A stretch of 64,000 nucleotides of DNA from Pedobacter jejuensis (GTDB lineage Bacteria; Bacteroidota; Bacteroidia; Sphingobacteriales; Sphingobacteriaceae), in assembly GCF_003725795.1 (NCBI RefSeq), contig NZ_RBEE01000011.1, positions 1 through 64,000 of the forward strand. Reading direction: 5' to 3'. The position numbers and the translations under genes were made by a program. Under the pieces are notes generated by a model. It was not told where the DNA came from. It worked only from the letters and a program-made list of their open reading frames with translations, and did not search any database. This document shows positions 27,598 to 37,111 of the stretch, piece after piece (the stretch's first letter is position 1; each line of letters starts with the position of its first letter).

Positions 27598-28383
27598 TTA
27601 TTTATCAAATCTGGCTATCCAAACTGAGTTATAAGGATGAAGCCAGCCTTCGTGTTGCAAGTACCAAAATAGTCCCTCATCAATTCTAAAAGCGAATAAA
27701 CCATATAGATAGTGATTAGCATTATGAGTAGTGTAGTTTTGGCGGTAATGAAAATAAGTTACTAAGGTTGCTTTTTTATGGTCGCCTTCGTTTGTTATTT
27801 CTAGCGTACATGGATCAAATGCTGCTGCAAATCTAAAATTTCCGTTAAAACGTTCTCCCCATTTGTTCCACGCAACTTCATTTTTACCTTTCCTATTTAG
27901 CATCTTTTGAATATCAGGTGCACTTAAAAAGTCATCATCGTAAAATACCCTTGTTTTGTTTTCTTTCGGGAATAACAAATAAAAATTTTGTTTACTAGCT
28001 TCCGGGAATGGAATGATATCGCCAACGGTGATGATTAATAATGTACCATAAATACCTAATTTTTCTTTTAAGTTTAGGTGGTAGCCATTGTTTATTTGAG
28101 CCTGATAAGCCTCAGAATGTTGATTATATTGCCTTAAATTGTATGGTGTAGAAAGCAAGAATATTACAATAGCTATGCACAAAGTTATTGTAATAAATTT
28201 TCGATTTTTTTTACGTGCAAATGCTATAGCTGCAACTATTAAAGCTGCAACAAACAAATAAAATACATGTAGAGAATAGCAAAATGTCCAAAATAAAAGA
28301 AACGTGAATATGAAACAAATGATACAAAATAAAAGTGTGCGGAGAAAGTAGTTAGCTTTCTGACCGAAAGATTTTAGAGTCAT
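27598..28383 (-). CDS. Unknown membrane protein
   Basis: 261 aa, no family recognised. The N-terminal third holds about three membrane helices (about 16-38 FCIICFIFTFLLFWTF, 40-57, 64-81). Then comes a ~180-residue soluble part rich in Tyr, Asn and Phe, with HYRQNYTTHNANHYLYGLF and FWYLQHEGWLHPYNSVW. It is not a lipoprotein. It lies between cmk (62 bases downstream) and arfB (divergent). The hydrophobic start is an anchor rather than a cleaved signal. Confidence 0.6.
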   Translation of the reverse strand: MTLKSFGQKANYFLRTLLFCIICFIFTFLLFWTFCYSLHVFYLFVAALIVAAIAFARKKNRKFITITLCIAIVIFLLSTPYNLRQYNQHSEAYQAQINNGYHLNLKEKLGIYGTLLIITVGDIIPFPEASKQNFYLLFPKENKTRVFYDDDFLSAPDIQKMLNRKGKNEVAWNKWGERFNGNFRFAAAFDPCTLEITNEGDHKKATLVTYFHYRQNYTTHNANHYLYGLFAFRIDEGLFWYLQHEGWLHPYNSVWIARFDK

Positions 28384-28504
28384 GGGACGTTTTAGCTTTG
28401 CGCTTATTTAGAATGATTTTTTGAAGATAAAATTTATCAACCAATAAACAAAATTACTAAAATCAAAATGGTTATTTTAATATTTTAAATCTTAAGTTTT
28501 AGAA

Positions 28505-28512
28505 TATATTTG
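28505..28512 (+). promoter_or_regulatory. -7 box of the arfB-like gene
   Basis: TATATTTG, full match to TAnnTTTG, 18 bases before the ATG at 28531; predicted start about 28519. Confidence 0.4.
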
Positions 28513-28530
28513 AAGTAAAATTAATTTCAA

Positions 28531-28941
28531 ATGATACCAAACAAAGAAGAGATTTTAAAAGTTGTAACTTTTAAAACATCCAGAAGTGGGGGCAAAGGTG
28601 GACAAAATGTTAATAAGGTATCGAGTAAGGTTGAACTCATCTTAAATATTGATGAAGCGGAATTTTTAACTGGTGAAGAGAAAAATCGCTTAAAATTGAA
28701 ACTTGAAAAGAGAATTGACTCTGAAGGACTTTTGCACATCGTTTCACAAGAAGATAGAAGTCAACTTTTAAATAAGGAAAAAACAATTGTCAAGCTTATT
28801 GATTTGATAAGAAAATCGCTTCAGGTAGAAAAGAAACGGAAACCTACAAAAATTCCAAAATCGGTGATAGAAGATAGGCTAAAAAACAAAAATGTAAATG
28901 CTTTCAAAAAGGAAAGTAGGAAAAAGCCTAATTTAGATTAG
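28531..28941 (+). CDS. arfB: ArfB/YaeJ-type peptidyl-tRNA hydrolase (ribosome rescue)
   Basis: 136-aa release-factor-like protein with the GGQ domain only and no codon-recognition domains. GGKGGQNVNKVSSKVEL (about 18-34) carries the catalytic GGQ, which frees the peptide from stalled ribosomes. A Lys/Arg-rich tail (about 95-136, EKKRKP...KESRKKPNLD) matches the basic tail that enters the empty mRNA channel in ArfB. Its TAG overlaps the TAA of the convergent lpxR-like gene by sharing TTAG. Confidence 0.88.
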   Translation: MIPNKEEILKVVTFKTSRSGGKGGQNVNKVSSKVELILNIDEAEFLTGEEKNRLKLKLEKRIDSEGLLHIVSQEDRSQLLNKEKTIVKLIDLIRKSLQVEKKRKPTKIPKSVIEDRLKNKNVNAFKKESRKKPNLD

Positions 28942-29885
28942 CTTCCGAATCTGTAGTACAAACTTAAACCACCATAATTCTGAGCTTTTGCAGCACTCTC
29001 CACTTCTTTAGTTTTAAATATGATATTAAAATCAATTGTAAATCTTTTTGAACTATAATTTACACCGAATTGCTGTTCGAAAACAATAGGTTTAATGCCA
29101 AAAGTTACCGGACTGTCATTGTTAAAAAGGCTTCCCTGAATTGTCGCATCATAAGCTACGACATTTAATTGGGGCTTAGCATAAAAGAAAAACTCCGAAG
29201 AATTTAAGCGCTTCGTTTTAGCATCGCCAATAGCAGCATTGTGATATGCACTATTAAACAATTGATTTAATTTTCCTGCCCTAAATAAAATAGATGCGCC
29301 AACACCACTAAATGTTGTTCCTAAATTTGCGTAACCTTGGCCGCTAAAATCTACAGCATTATCATTTGAACGGTGAATAAGTTTGCTGTAATTACCAGAA
29401 AGGTTTACAGCAAGTTCGTTTTTAATTTGATATTCCCAGCCTGCTGGTGTGTAAAATCCAACCGTTTTATGTAGAAACTTTTGCGCATCTTCTGCTAAAG
29501 AATTTGGTCCAACAGTTCCTAATTCTATGCTGGTTTTTAAAACGCTTTCCTTTTTGTAAAAAACCGAATATGCTGCACCGGCATATAAATAGCCAGCAAA
29601 TGGCCTATCTTGATCTTCTTTCTTGGCAACTTGGCCCCAGTAAGGTGTAAATATTTTTTGTCCGACTGAAATTTCGTATGTTTTTTTCTCTACGTTCTCA
29701 CTTAAGTTTTCAGGATTTAAGGCTCTGCGATAATATATAAATAAACCATTGGTATAATATCTATCATTTAAAGTGGCCAAGTAAGCATCATTTTCTGTTT
29801 TAAACCCGAACTCATTTGTAAAGCTTTGGGCCTTAATGGTTCCGCAAATGAATAGTAGTATAAATAAGGTTAAAGTCGATTTCAT
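28938..29885 (-). CDS. LpxR-like outer-membrane lipid A deacylase
   Basis: Outer-membrane beta-barrel family (DUF2219) that in Salmonella removes the 3'-acyloxyacyl group of lipid A. From the ATG at 29885 (315 aa) there is a signal peptide (1-20, GTIKAQ). The family start NEFGFKTENDAY is followed by DRYYTNGLFIYYRR, PFAGYLYAG and FLHKTVGFYTP, whose His is a plausible catalytic residue. A C-terminal LSLYYRFGS closes the barrel. An in-frame TTG at 29936 is possible but would precede a terminator-like hairpin. The ATG sits right behind that hairpin's T-run, an odd arrangement. Confidence 0.82.
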   Translation of the reverse strand: MKSTLTLFILLFICGTIKAQSFTNEFGFKTENDAYLATLNDRYYTNGLFIYYRRALNPENLSENVEKKTYEISVGQKIFTPYWGQVAKKEDQDRPFAGYLYAGAAYSVFYKKESVLKTSIELGTVGPNSLAEDAQKFLHKTVGFYTPAGWEYQIKNELAVNLSGNYSKLIHRSNDNAVDFSGQGYANLGTTFSGVGASILFRAGKLNQLFNSAYHNAAIGDAKTKRLNSSEFFFYAKPQLNVVAYDATIQGSLFNNDSPVTFGIKPIVFEQQFGVNYSSKRFTIDFNIIFKTKEVESAAKAQNYGGLSLYYRFGS

Positions 29886-29913
29886 AAAAAAGTCCCGATG
29901 ATTTATCGGGACT
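29886..29913 (-). terminator. Terminator-like hairpin touching the lpxR start codon
   Basis: Perfect 9-base stem AGTCCCGAT (29891-29899) / ATCGGGACT (29905-29913), 5-base loop. On the minus strand it is followed by TTTTTT and then directly ATG (29885). It lies 65 bases after the lon stop and so most likely ends lon mRNA. If the lpxR-like gene is transcribed through it, the hairpin would mask the start codon region. Confidence 0.75.
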
Positions 29914-29977
29914 ATAAAAGTACTATTGTTTGCCAATTAATTAATCTACCGATTAAAATAATTTAAAATATTACAAA

Positions 29978-32449
29978 TTAGTTAACGATTGGAGCTATTT
30001 TAAGCGTTAAATCAATTGGCTTTTTTACTTTGTTTTTTAATAATGCGAGCTCAATAACCTCGCTCATTTCTGTAACGTAATGAAAGGTAAGGTCTTTAAT
30101 ATAACTTTCCTTGATTTCTAAAATATCTTTTCTGTTGCTTTTGCAAAGGATAATCTCTTTAATATTTGCCCTTTTCGCTGCTAATATTTTTTCTTTAATT
30201 CCGCCTACAGGTAATACTTTGCCACGTAAAGTAATCTCGCCAGTCATAGCCAAGTGTTGTTTTACTTTTCGTTGTGTAAAGGCCGAAGTTAATGCTGTTA
30301 ACATGGTTACACCTGCCGAAGGACCGTCTTTTGGTGTTGCGCCTGCAGGTACGTGTACATGAACATCCCAATTATCAAATAATGTATAATCAATACCAAA
30401 TTCATTCGCATGAGCACGTAAATAAGCTAGGGCGATAACAGCAGATTCTTTCATTACATCGCCAAGGTTACCGGTTAAGGTTAATTTTCCTTTACCCGGA
30501 CTTAAACTTGATTCGATAAATAAAATATCACCACCAACGCTGGTCCAGGCTAAACCGGTTACAACACCAGCAACTTCATTTCCTTCGTATAAATCTTTAT
30601 CAAAAATTGGAGCGCCTAAAATTCGTTCTACATCATCGGTGGTTAACGTAACATTGTATTCTTCTTCCATGGCTATCTTTGTAGCAACACCGCGAACAAG
30701 CGAACCAATTTTTTTCTCTAAGCCACGTACTCCGCTTTCACGAGTATAATCTTCTATAACTTTTTCGATTAGCGCAGGTTTTAAAATAATATCTTTTAAG
30801 TTTAAACCATGATTTTCTTTTTGCTTAGGCAATAAAAATTTCTTTGCGATTTCTATTTTCTCTTCAATTGTATAACCATTTACTTCAATTATCTCCATAC
30901 GATCTAACAAAGCAGGTTGTATCGTACTCAAAGAATTAGCCGTAGCAATAAAAAGTATGTTTGATAAATCATAATCCATTTCTACGTAGTGATCGTAGAA
31001 AGCATTATTCTGTTCAGGATCTAAAACCTCAAGCAATGCCGATGAAGGATCGCCGCGGTGATCAGTACCAACTTTATCAATTTCATCTAAAACAAAAACA
31101 GGATTGTCTGCTCCGGCTTTTTTAATTGATGAAATTATACGACCAGGCATTGCACCAATATATGTTTTACGGTGACCACGAATTTCAGCTTCATCGCGAA
31201 TACCACCTAAAGCCATTCGTACATATTTACGTCCTAAAGCTTTTGCTATCGATTTCCCCAAAGATGTTTTGCCAACTCCCGGAGGACCAACTAAGCAGAG
31301 AATTGGCGCTTTCATATTCCTTTTAAGTTTTAACACCGCTAAATATTCAATAATACGTTGTTTAACTTTTTCAAGGCCAAAATGGTCTTTATCTAAAACT
31401 CTTTGTGCTCGTTTTAAATCGAAATTATCTTTAGTAAATTCACTCCAAGGCAAATCTAAAAGCAACTCAAGATAGTTAAGTTGTATAGAATAATCCGGTG
31501 CCGCCGGGTTCATACGACCTAATTTATCAAGCTCTTTATCAAAATGAGCATAAATTTCTTTGGTCCATTTTTTCTTTTTAGCTCTTTCTTGTAGGGCGTC
31601 AAATTCTATATCGGCCGAATTACCACCAAGTTCTTCCTGAATGGTTTTTAATTGCTGGTTTAAAAAATAATCACGCTGCTGCTTATCTAAATCGGTACGA
31701 ACTTTCGATTGAATTTGATTTCTCAACTCCAACATTTGCAGTTCAACCATTAATAATTCCATCACCTTCTGAGCCCGCTCAAGCAAATTATCCATTTCAA
31801 GGATTTTTTGCTTATCAGACATTTCGGCATTCATATTTGACGATATGAAATTTATCAGAAATGAATTGCTTTCAATATTTTTTAAGGCAATGCTTGCTTC
31901 AGTTGGGATATTTGGGGAAAGCTGTATAATTTGAGAAGACATTTCCCGAATTGAGGCAATAAGTGCCTTAAATTCTTTATCCGTTTTAGTTTTCTGCTCT
32001 TCAAACTTTTTTACAGATGCTTTGATGTAAGGTTCATTTTGAACCTCTTCCAATAAACTAAAACGTTGCTTACCTTGAATAATAACCGTAGTATTACCAT
32101 CAGGCATTTGAAGCAATTTGATGATATTGGCAACAGTACCAACCGTGTTAAGTTGCTCAAAAGTAGGATCTTCTATAGATACATCTTTTTGAGAAACTAC
32201 ACCAATGATTTTGTTTCCTTTGTAAGCTTCTTTAATTAATTTAATCGATTTATCTCTGCCAACGGTGATTGGAATTACTACTCCAGGAAACAATACCGTA
32301 TTACGCAAAGGTAAGATTGCTAATATTTCAGGGGTATCTTCATTATTCATTTCTTCCTCATCTTGCTGAGACATGAGTGGGAAAAATTCAGTATCCTCGT
32401 TTATAATTGGCATCGCATTATTAAAATCAAATATATCTTGTTTACTCAT
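29978..32449 (-). CDS. lon: ATP-dependent Lon protease
   Basis: Cytoplasmic AAA+ protease that degrades damaged and regulatory proteins. The N-terminal LON substrate domain begins at [17 protein letters not shown]. The AAA+ P-loop [12 protein letters not shown] is near residue 385. The protease domain has catalytic Ser in DGPSAGV (about residue 710) and Lys in GGIKEK (about 752). I take the ATG at 32449 (MSKQDIFDF, 823 aa); the upstream TTG at 32470 is unlikely. It stands alone, divergent from a TPR gene. Confidence 0.96.
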   Translation of the reverse strand: MSKQDIFDFNNAMPIINEDTEFFPLMSQQDEEEMNNEDTPEILAILPLRNTVLFPGVVIPITVGRDKSIKLIKEAYKGNKIIGVVSQKDVSIEDPTFEQLNTVGTVANIIKLLQMPDGNTTVIIQGKQRFSLLEEVQNEPYIKASVKKFEEQKTKTDKEFKALIASIREMSSQIIQLSPNIPTEASIALKNIESNSFLINFISSNMNAEMSDKQKILEMDNLLERAQKVMELLMVELQMLELRNQIQSKVRTDLDKQQRDYFLNQQLKTIQEELGGNSADIEFDALQERAKKKKWTKEIYAHFDKELDKLGRMNPAAPDYSIQLNYLELLLDLPWSEFTKDNFDLKRAQRVLDKDHFGLEKVKQRIIEYLAVLKLKRNMKAPILCLVGPPGVGKTSLGKSIAKALGRKYVRMALGGIRDEAEIRGHRKTYIGAMPGRIISSIKKAGADNPVFVLDEIDKVGTDHRGDPSSALLEVLDPEQNNAFYDHYVEMDYDLSNILFIATANSLSTIQPALLDRMEIIEVNGYTIEEKIEIAKKFLLPKQKENHGLNLKDIILKPALIEKVIEDYTRESGVRGLEKKIGSLVRGVATKIAMEEEYNVTLTTDDVERILGAPIFDKDLYEGNEVAGVVTGLAWTSVGGDILFIESSLSPGKGKLTLTGNLGDVMKESAVIALAYLRAHANEFGIDYTLFDNWDVHVHVPAGATPKDGPSAGVTMLTALTSAFTQRKVKQHLAMTGEITLRGKVLPVGGIKEKILAAKRANIKEIILCKSNRKDILEIKESYIKDLTFHYVTEMSEVIELALLKNKVKKPIDLTLKIAPIVN

Positions 32450-32781
32450 TCTTATATAATATAACGACAAACTGACAGTTTTGCCGCAGGTAATTTGTGT
32501 GTTTTTGTGTTATCCTTATTAAATTCAACTCTTGTGCCAAAGTTGCTTTATGGTAATGTTATTTCAAAATGAACAAATTGTTATGAAAAAAAGGCAGGAA
32601 TAATCAATTTTAAGCCAAATATCATATAACTGAAAATTAAGCGTTAAGGTATTGTTTAATTGATTTAGTGAATGTAAAAAAATTAAACCGCTTTATTTTC
32701 TTAGAATTGAATTATATTGCGTCAATATTTTATTCATTAATTTGAAATGAAATTTTAGATTTGTTAACTTATTAACAGTAC
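32450..32781. other. Divergent promoter region lon / TPR gene
   Basis: AT-rich region with no gene. It contains the TAGATTTG box of the plus-strand TPR gene and, on the minus strand, TCAGTTTG (one mismatch to the -7 consensus) about 25 bases before lon. No heat-shock-type inverted repeat is evident. Confidence 0.5.
32756..32763 (+). promoter_or_regulatory. -7 box of the small TPR gene
   Basis: TAGATTTG, a full TAnnTTTG match, 18 bases before the ATG at 32782. Confidence 0.4.
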
Positions 32782-33405
32782 ATGAATTATTTTAAGCAAA
32801 CCGTTTTAGGTTTAATCATTTTATCATCGGGCAGTAGTTATGCGCAAAATGGCAACGATAAAAAAATTATGGATGCCATGGTTAAGGGAGATTACAAAGC
32901 TGCCGTAACTCAATTAGAAAAAGCCGATGCAAAAGATGGAAACAATGCAAATGTTTTAAAAATGCTTGGTTATTCTTATTACCAAAACGGAGATTACGAA
33001 AATTCTATTACTACCTACAGCCGTTTGATTGTTTTAAAACCTGCTGAAATTTCTGCATATTATTATCGCGGAAAGGCAAGGTTAAATGTAGCTAATGATC
33101 CTAAACAATCTTTAAATGCATTGAGAGATAATTTTTATACTGCTGCGATTAAAGATTTTACTAAAGCAAGCGAATTGAGTGGTGAAGAAGATACGCAAAT
33201 GCTTCAAAACAGAGGTTTGGCTTACAAAGATTATGCTATATTCAGATCATTTAAATCAAAAAAAGCAGTAGAAAAAGCTGCTTGTGTTGCATTGTTTAAT
33301 AATTCAATTGCAGATTTTCAGAAAGTATTAACCCTACAGCCACTTAGGAAAGATATTTTAGACTGGATTGCTTACGACAAAGCACAAATTGCTAGTTTAA
33401 AATGA
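32782..33405 (+). CDS. Exported TPR-repeat protein
   Basis: 207 aa with signal peptide (1-21, SSYAQ). About three TPR units: MVKGDYKAAVTQLEKADA, NVLKMLGYSYYQNGDYENSI and SAYYYRGKARL...YTAAIKDFTKA. A further helical part ends with FNNSIADFQKVLTLQP. Likely a periplasmic scaffold; partner unknown. It ends in a shared terminator with the convergent lipoprotein gene. Confidence 0.8.
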   Translation: MNYFKQTVLGLIILSSGSSYAQNGNDKKIMDAMVKGDYKAAVTQLEKADAKDGNNANVLKMLGYSYYQNGDYENSITTYSRLIVLKPAEISAYYYRGKARLNVANDPKQSLNALRDNFYTAAIKDFTKASELSGEEDTQMLQNRGLAYKDYAIFRSFKSKKAVEKAACVALFNNSIADFQKVLTLQPLRKDILDWIAYDKAQIASLK

Positions 33406-33423
33406 ACTAAACCAGTTGTTAAG

Positions 33424-33457
33424 AAAAAGGCCTGAATGTAAAATTCAAGCCTTTTTT
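33424..33457. terminator. Bidirectional terminator TPR gene / lipoprotein
   Basis: Stem AAAAAGGCCTGAA / TTCAAGCCTTTTTT with one unpaired base and a 7-base loop, A's before and T's after. It serves both convergent genes. Confidence 0.8.
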
Positions 33458-33986
33458 ATTTAAACCTACCGCTTACCTGGTATCTTTTAGGATTAAGTAA
33501 TTTAATTTTTTGATACTTTGTAATCTGATATAAACTATCCGGATAATAAGTTAACGTATCGCCCGATGTGTATAGAATGTTCTTATTTGAAATGATGATC
33601 TGAATTTTTTTTACCTGTTGGTTTTGCTTTTCAATTAAAACATCTTCTACAGGAATTTTTTTACTTGCTGAGGTATAATGTTCTGAATTTGGAGTCTTAT
33701 TAACAGCAAAACTTCCTCGCCATGATGATTTATTGATATCAGCATTGCTAAAGATTGCCAATTCTTTATCCCAATCTTTTACGTTTATTGTTTTAGATTC
33801 AGTAGTATTGTTAATCAAAACCTGCTTTACAATCTGAGGATTAGTTCTATTAAGTCTCGATACTTCTTTTGTAAAATAACCCTTGATATCAAAATAAAGC
33901 AAATCAGTATTTGCTTTCGGTTCTTCTTGCTGATTACAAGAGATTAAACCGAAGGCAAATACAAATAAAGATAACTTTTTATACAT
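33456..33986 (-). CDS. Unknown lipoprotein
   Basis: 176 aa; lipobox GLISC with Cys17 marks a lipoprotein. Mature part is beta-rich with LLYFDIKGYFTKEVSRL and a C-terminal YQITKYQKIKLLNPKRYQV; no family is recognised. Its ATG overlaps the gpmI stop (TAATG), so it is co-translated with gpmI. Confidence 0.65.
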   Translation of the reverse strand: MYKKLSLFVFAFGLISCNQQEEPKANTDLLYFDIKGYFTKEVSRLNRTNPQIVKQVLINNTTESKTINVKDWDKELAIFSNADINKSSWRGSFAVNKTPNSEHYTSASKKIPVEDVLIEKQNQQVKKIQIIISNKNILYTSGDTLTYYPDSLYQITKYQKIKLLNPKRYQVSGRFK

Positions 33987-35506
33987 TATATAAGAACATT
34001 ACCTGTCATGGTTTCAGGTATTGATAAACCAAGAATTTTCAAAATTGTAGGTGCAACATCACCAAGTTTTCCATTAGCTAAGCTTTTATAATCGTCATCA
34101 ATTAATATGCAAGGAACCAGATTGGTTGTATGTGCCGTATTTGGCGAGCCATCCTTATTAACCATAAATTCAGAGTTACCATGATCGGCTAAAAGAATAA
34201 ATGAATAGCCATTTTCTAAACCTTTTTTAACTACAGTCTCAGCACATTTATCAGCCGTTTCTACCGCTTTAATTACTGCCTGGAAAACACCTGTATGTCC
34301 AACCATATCAGGATTGGCAAAGTTTAAGCATATAAAATCGGCCCAACCGGTTTCCATTTCTTTGGTAATTGCATCTGTTATTCCTGCTGCACTCATTTCA
34401 GGTTGTAAATCGTAAGTAGCAACTTTTGGAGAAGGGATTAAAATCCGTTTCTCATTTGCAAATTCACTTTCTCTTCCACCGGAAAAGAAAAAGGTAACAT
34501 GTGGATATTTTTCAGTTTCTGCTATTCGGATTTGGTTTTTGCCATTTTCTGCCAAAACCTCGCCTAAAGTTTGAGTTAAATCATCTTTAGTAAAAACAAC
34601 GTTTACATTTTCAAAACTCTCATCATACGTAGTCATAGTAACGTAGTACAATGGCAAATTGTGCATTTGTTGTTCCGGAAAATCTTTTTGCGTTAAGGCT
34701 GTTGTAATTTCTCTTCCTCTATCCGTGCGGAAATTGAAACAAATAACAACGTCATCATTTTGAATAGTAGCAACAGGTTCACCGTTTTCTTGCGTTAAAA
34801 CAATTGGATTAATAAATTCATCAGTAACACCTTCATCATAAGATTTTTTAATGGAAGCTAAAGCGTTATTACTTTTTTCGCCTATGCCATTAACCATAAC
34901 ATCATATGCTTTTTTAACACGTTCCCAGCGGTTATCTCTATCCATTGCATAATACCTACCAATCATGGTAGCTAATTTAGCATCTGAACCCTGAATGTGA
35001 TTTTGCAAATCTGAAATAAAACCTAAGCCCGAATTTGGATCAGTATCACGACCATCTAAAAATGCATGTATATATGTATTGGGTACGTTTGCTTCATTAG
35101 CCGCATCACATAATGCTTTTAAATGCTCTATGTGTGCATGTACACCACCATTCGAAACTAAACCGATATAATGTACCGCTTTATTATTTTTCTTCGCATA
35201 ATCAAAAGCAGCTAATAATGTTGGGTTTTTATGCAATTCTCTATCAGAAATAGATTTATTTATTCTGCCCAATTCTTGATAAACAACTCTGCCAGCGCCT
35301 AAATTCATGTGTCCAACTTCCGAGTTTCCCATTTGCCCGGCTGGTAAACCAACTGCTTCACCCGAAGCTTCTAAAGTAGAGTTAGGATATTTTTGAAGTA
35401 ATGAATCGAAAAATGGGGTGTTTGCTGCGTAAGCTGCATCAGAATTATCATGTTTTCCATAGCCCCAACCATCAAGAATTATAAGGGCGACTTTTTTATT
35501 TCTCAT
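33986..35506 (-). CDS. gpmI: Cofactor-independent phosphoglycerate mutase
   Basis: Interconverts 3- and 2-phosphoglycerate with two Mn ions, in glycolysis and gluconeogenesis. ALIILDGWGYG (8-17) and GNSEVGHMNLGAG with nucleophile Ser62 are clear. DGRDTDP, RYYAMDRDNRW and ADHGNSE follow. 506 aa fits the family. It stands upstream of the lipoprotein gene in a two-gene unit; that pairing is otherwise unexplained. Confidence 0.96.
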   Translation of the reverse strand: MRNKKVALIILDGWGYGKHDNSDAAYAANTPFFDSLLQKYPNSTLEASGEAVGLPAGQMGNSEVGHMNLGAGRVVYQELGRINKSISDRELHKNPTLLAAFDYAKKNNKAVHYIGLVSNGGVHAHIEHLKALCDAANEANVPNTYIHAFLDGRDTDPNSGLGFISDLQNHIQGSDAKLATMIGRYYAMDRDNRWERVKKAYDVMVNGIGEKSNNALASIKKSYDEGVTDEFINPIVLTQENGEPVATIQNDDVVICFNFRTDRGREITTALTQKDFPEQQMHNLPLYYVTMTTYDESFENVNVVFTKDDLTQTLGEVLAENGKNQIRIAETEKYPHVTFFFSGGRESEFANEKRILIPSPKVATYDLQPEMSAAGITDAITKEMETGWADFICLNFANPDMVGHTGVFQAVIKAVETADKCAETVVKKGLENGYSFILLADHGNSEFMVNKDGSPNTAHTTNLVPCILIDDDYKSLANGKLGDVAPTILKILGLSIPETMTGNVLI

Positions 35507-35743
35507 TATTATTTAATCAATTTTTTTGTATGAACCCAAAATGTACTAACTAGCGATTTGGGTTAAGTTAATTTTTGTGCTTAAAAATATAAATCAAAAT
35601 TAAAACATTTTCACAATTGCTATGTTTTAAATATTCTTAATGTAGCAAATATAGCTTTATTGGAACTGATATAAATCAACAAAACCATTTTTTGATATGC
35701 TAATGGCATAATTTTAGCTATAGGGTCGTTATATAATGCTGAA

Positions 35744-36142
35744 ATGATCCGAAGCCTGTTTTTATTCTTTATAGCTATAGCGCCAATATACCGTTCGTCA
35801 GCCTTTCAGGCTGATATTATCGACGATTTGTCTGCGTATTTCAAAGCAGGAAATTCTAAAGAAATTGCTAAAAACTTTGCTCCAACCATAGAACTGATCA
35901 TAATAGATGAAGAAGATGTCTATTCTAAAGCACAGGGTGAACAAATTTTGAAAGATTTTTTTAGTAAAAATCAACCTACAAAAACAAGTATTTTTCATAG
36001 GATTAGTAACAGTCAGAGTTACAGGTTCGGCGTAATTTTAGTAAGTACGACTAAGGAAACTTATCGGGTTTCTATCACCATGAAAAAGTTTAACACTGCC
36101 TTTTTAATCACCGAACTCAGAATAGAACCTGCTAAAGATTAA
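35744..36142 (+). CDS. DUF4783 exported protein
   Basis: 132 aa with a signal peptide (1-20, SSAFQ). The pattern DIIDDLSAYFKAGNSKEIAKNFAPTIELII and FFSKNQPTKTSIFHR fits DUF4783, an NTF2-like Bacteroidota family of unknown function usually next to nadC. It is followed by nadC after 75 bases, which supports this reading. It probably shares its transcript with nadC-plsY, although nadC may have its own box. Confidence 0.72.
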   Translation: MIRSLFLFFIAIAPIYRSSAFQADIIDDLSAYFKAGNSKEIAKNFAPTIELIIIDEEDVYSKAQGEQILKDFFSKNQPTKTSIFHRISNSQSYRFGVILVSTTKETYRVSITMKKFNTAFLITELRIEPAKD

Positions 36143-36190
36143 TTAATTTCTTTATCTGAGTCTTACAATCGCCTTCTTACAAATAATTGT

Positions 36191-36198
36191 TACTTTTG
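36191..36198 (+). promoter_or_regulatory. -7 box of nadC
   Basis: TACTTTTG, a full TAnnTTTG match. Transcription would start near 36205, 13 bases before the TTG start codon of nadC. Confidence 0.4.
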
Positions 36199-36217
36199 CG
36201 GCTTAAATAACCAAATT

Positions 36218-37060
36218 TTGGATAAGCAACTTATAGCTCAATTTATAAAAAATGCACTCGCTGAAGATGTTGGCGATGGCGACCATACCTCATTAGCTAC
36301 AATACCGGCAGGAACACAAGGCAAAGCTAAACTTATAATAAAAGAAGATGGAATTTTAGCCGGTGTTGAATTGGCTTTAGAAATTTTTTCTGAAGTAGAT
36401 CAATCTTTAATGGTTGATGTTTTAATTAACGATGGCCAAGAAGTTAAATTTGGAGACATTGCATTAACCGTTTCTGGAAGTACGCATTCCATTCTTATTG
36501 CCGAACGTTTGGTGCTAAATTGTATGCAAAGGATGAGTGGCATTGCCACCAAGACAAACAGAATTGTGGCGTTTCTTAAAAATACAAAAACTAAACTTTT
36601 AGATACCCGTAAAACCACCCCTGGGTTACGTTATTTAGAGAAATGGGCGGTGCGTATTGGTGGCGGTGTAAACCATAGAATTGGTTTGTACGATATGATT
36701 TTGATAAAAGATAATCATGTTGATTACGCTGGAGGCATCAGTAACGCTATACATGCAGCAAAAAAATATTTGCTTGATAACAAAAAAACATTGCAAATAG
36801 AAATTGAGGTTAGGAATATTGAAGAGCTGAATCAGGTAATTGATGCAGGTGGAGCAGATAGAATAATGCTTGATAACTTTAATTATGCTGATTTAACTAC
36901 CGCAGTAAAATTGATAGACGGACGTTTTATTACAGAAGCATCAGGAGGAATTACAGAAGATAATGTTGCTGAATATGCTGCATGTGGAGTAGATTATATA
37001 TCTATGGGTGCACTTACTCACTCGGTGAAAAGCCTTGATATGAGTTTAAAAGCATATTAA
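36218..37060 (+). CDS. nadC: Nicotinate-nucleotide pyrophosphorylase (carboxylating)
   Basis: Quinolinate phosphoribosyltransferase: quinolinate plus PRPP to nicotinate mononucleotide, in NAD synthesis. LAEDVGDGDHTS is the family start. LDTRKTTPGLRYLEKWAV and HRIGLYDMILIKDNH are the core motifs. EIEVRNIEE and MLDNF close the site. 280 aa is normal. The start is TTG (MDKQLIAQF); no nearby ATG fits. Quinolinate genes nadA/nadB are not in the window. Confidence 0.95.
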   Translation: MDKQLIAQFIKNALAEDVGDGDHTSLATIPAGTQGKAKLIIKEDGILAGVELALEIFSEVDQSLMVDVLINDGQEVKFGDIALTVSGSTHSILIAERLVLNCMQRMSGIATKTNRIVAFLKNTKTKLLDTRKTTPGLRYLEKWAVRIGGGVNHRIGLYDMILIKDNHVDYAGGISNAIHAAKKYLLDNKKTLQIEIEVRNIEELNQVIDAGGADRIMLDNFNYADLTTAVKLIDGRFITEASGGITEDNVAEYAACGVDYISMGALTHSVKSLDMSLKAY

Positions 37061-37111
37061 TCTGTGATTTCATATATAAAGGAAAACTTATTTTTTGTAT
37101 CATTGTAGGCT

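Noticed and set aside
29886..29936. TTG start of the LpxR-like gene at 29936
   Set aside because: It would put 17 residues before a normal signal peptide and read through a terminator stem; ATG 29885 gives a clean signal peptide.
32450..32470. TTG start of lon at 32470
   Set aside because: The ATG at 32449 gives the usual Lon start; seven extra residues have no support.
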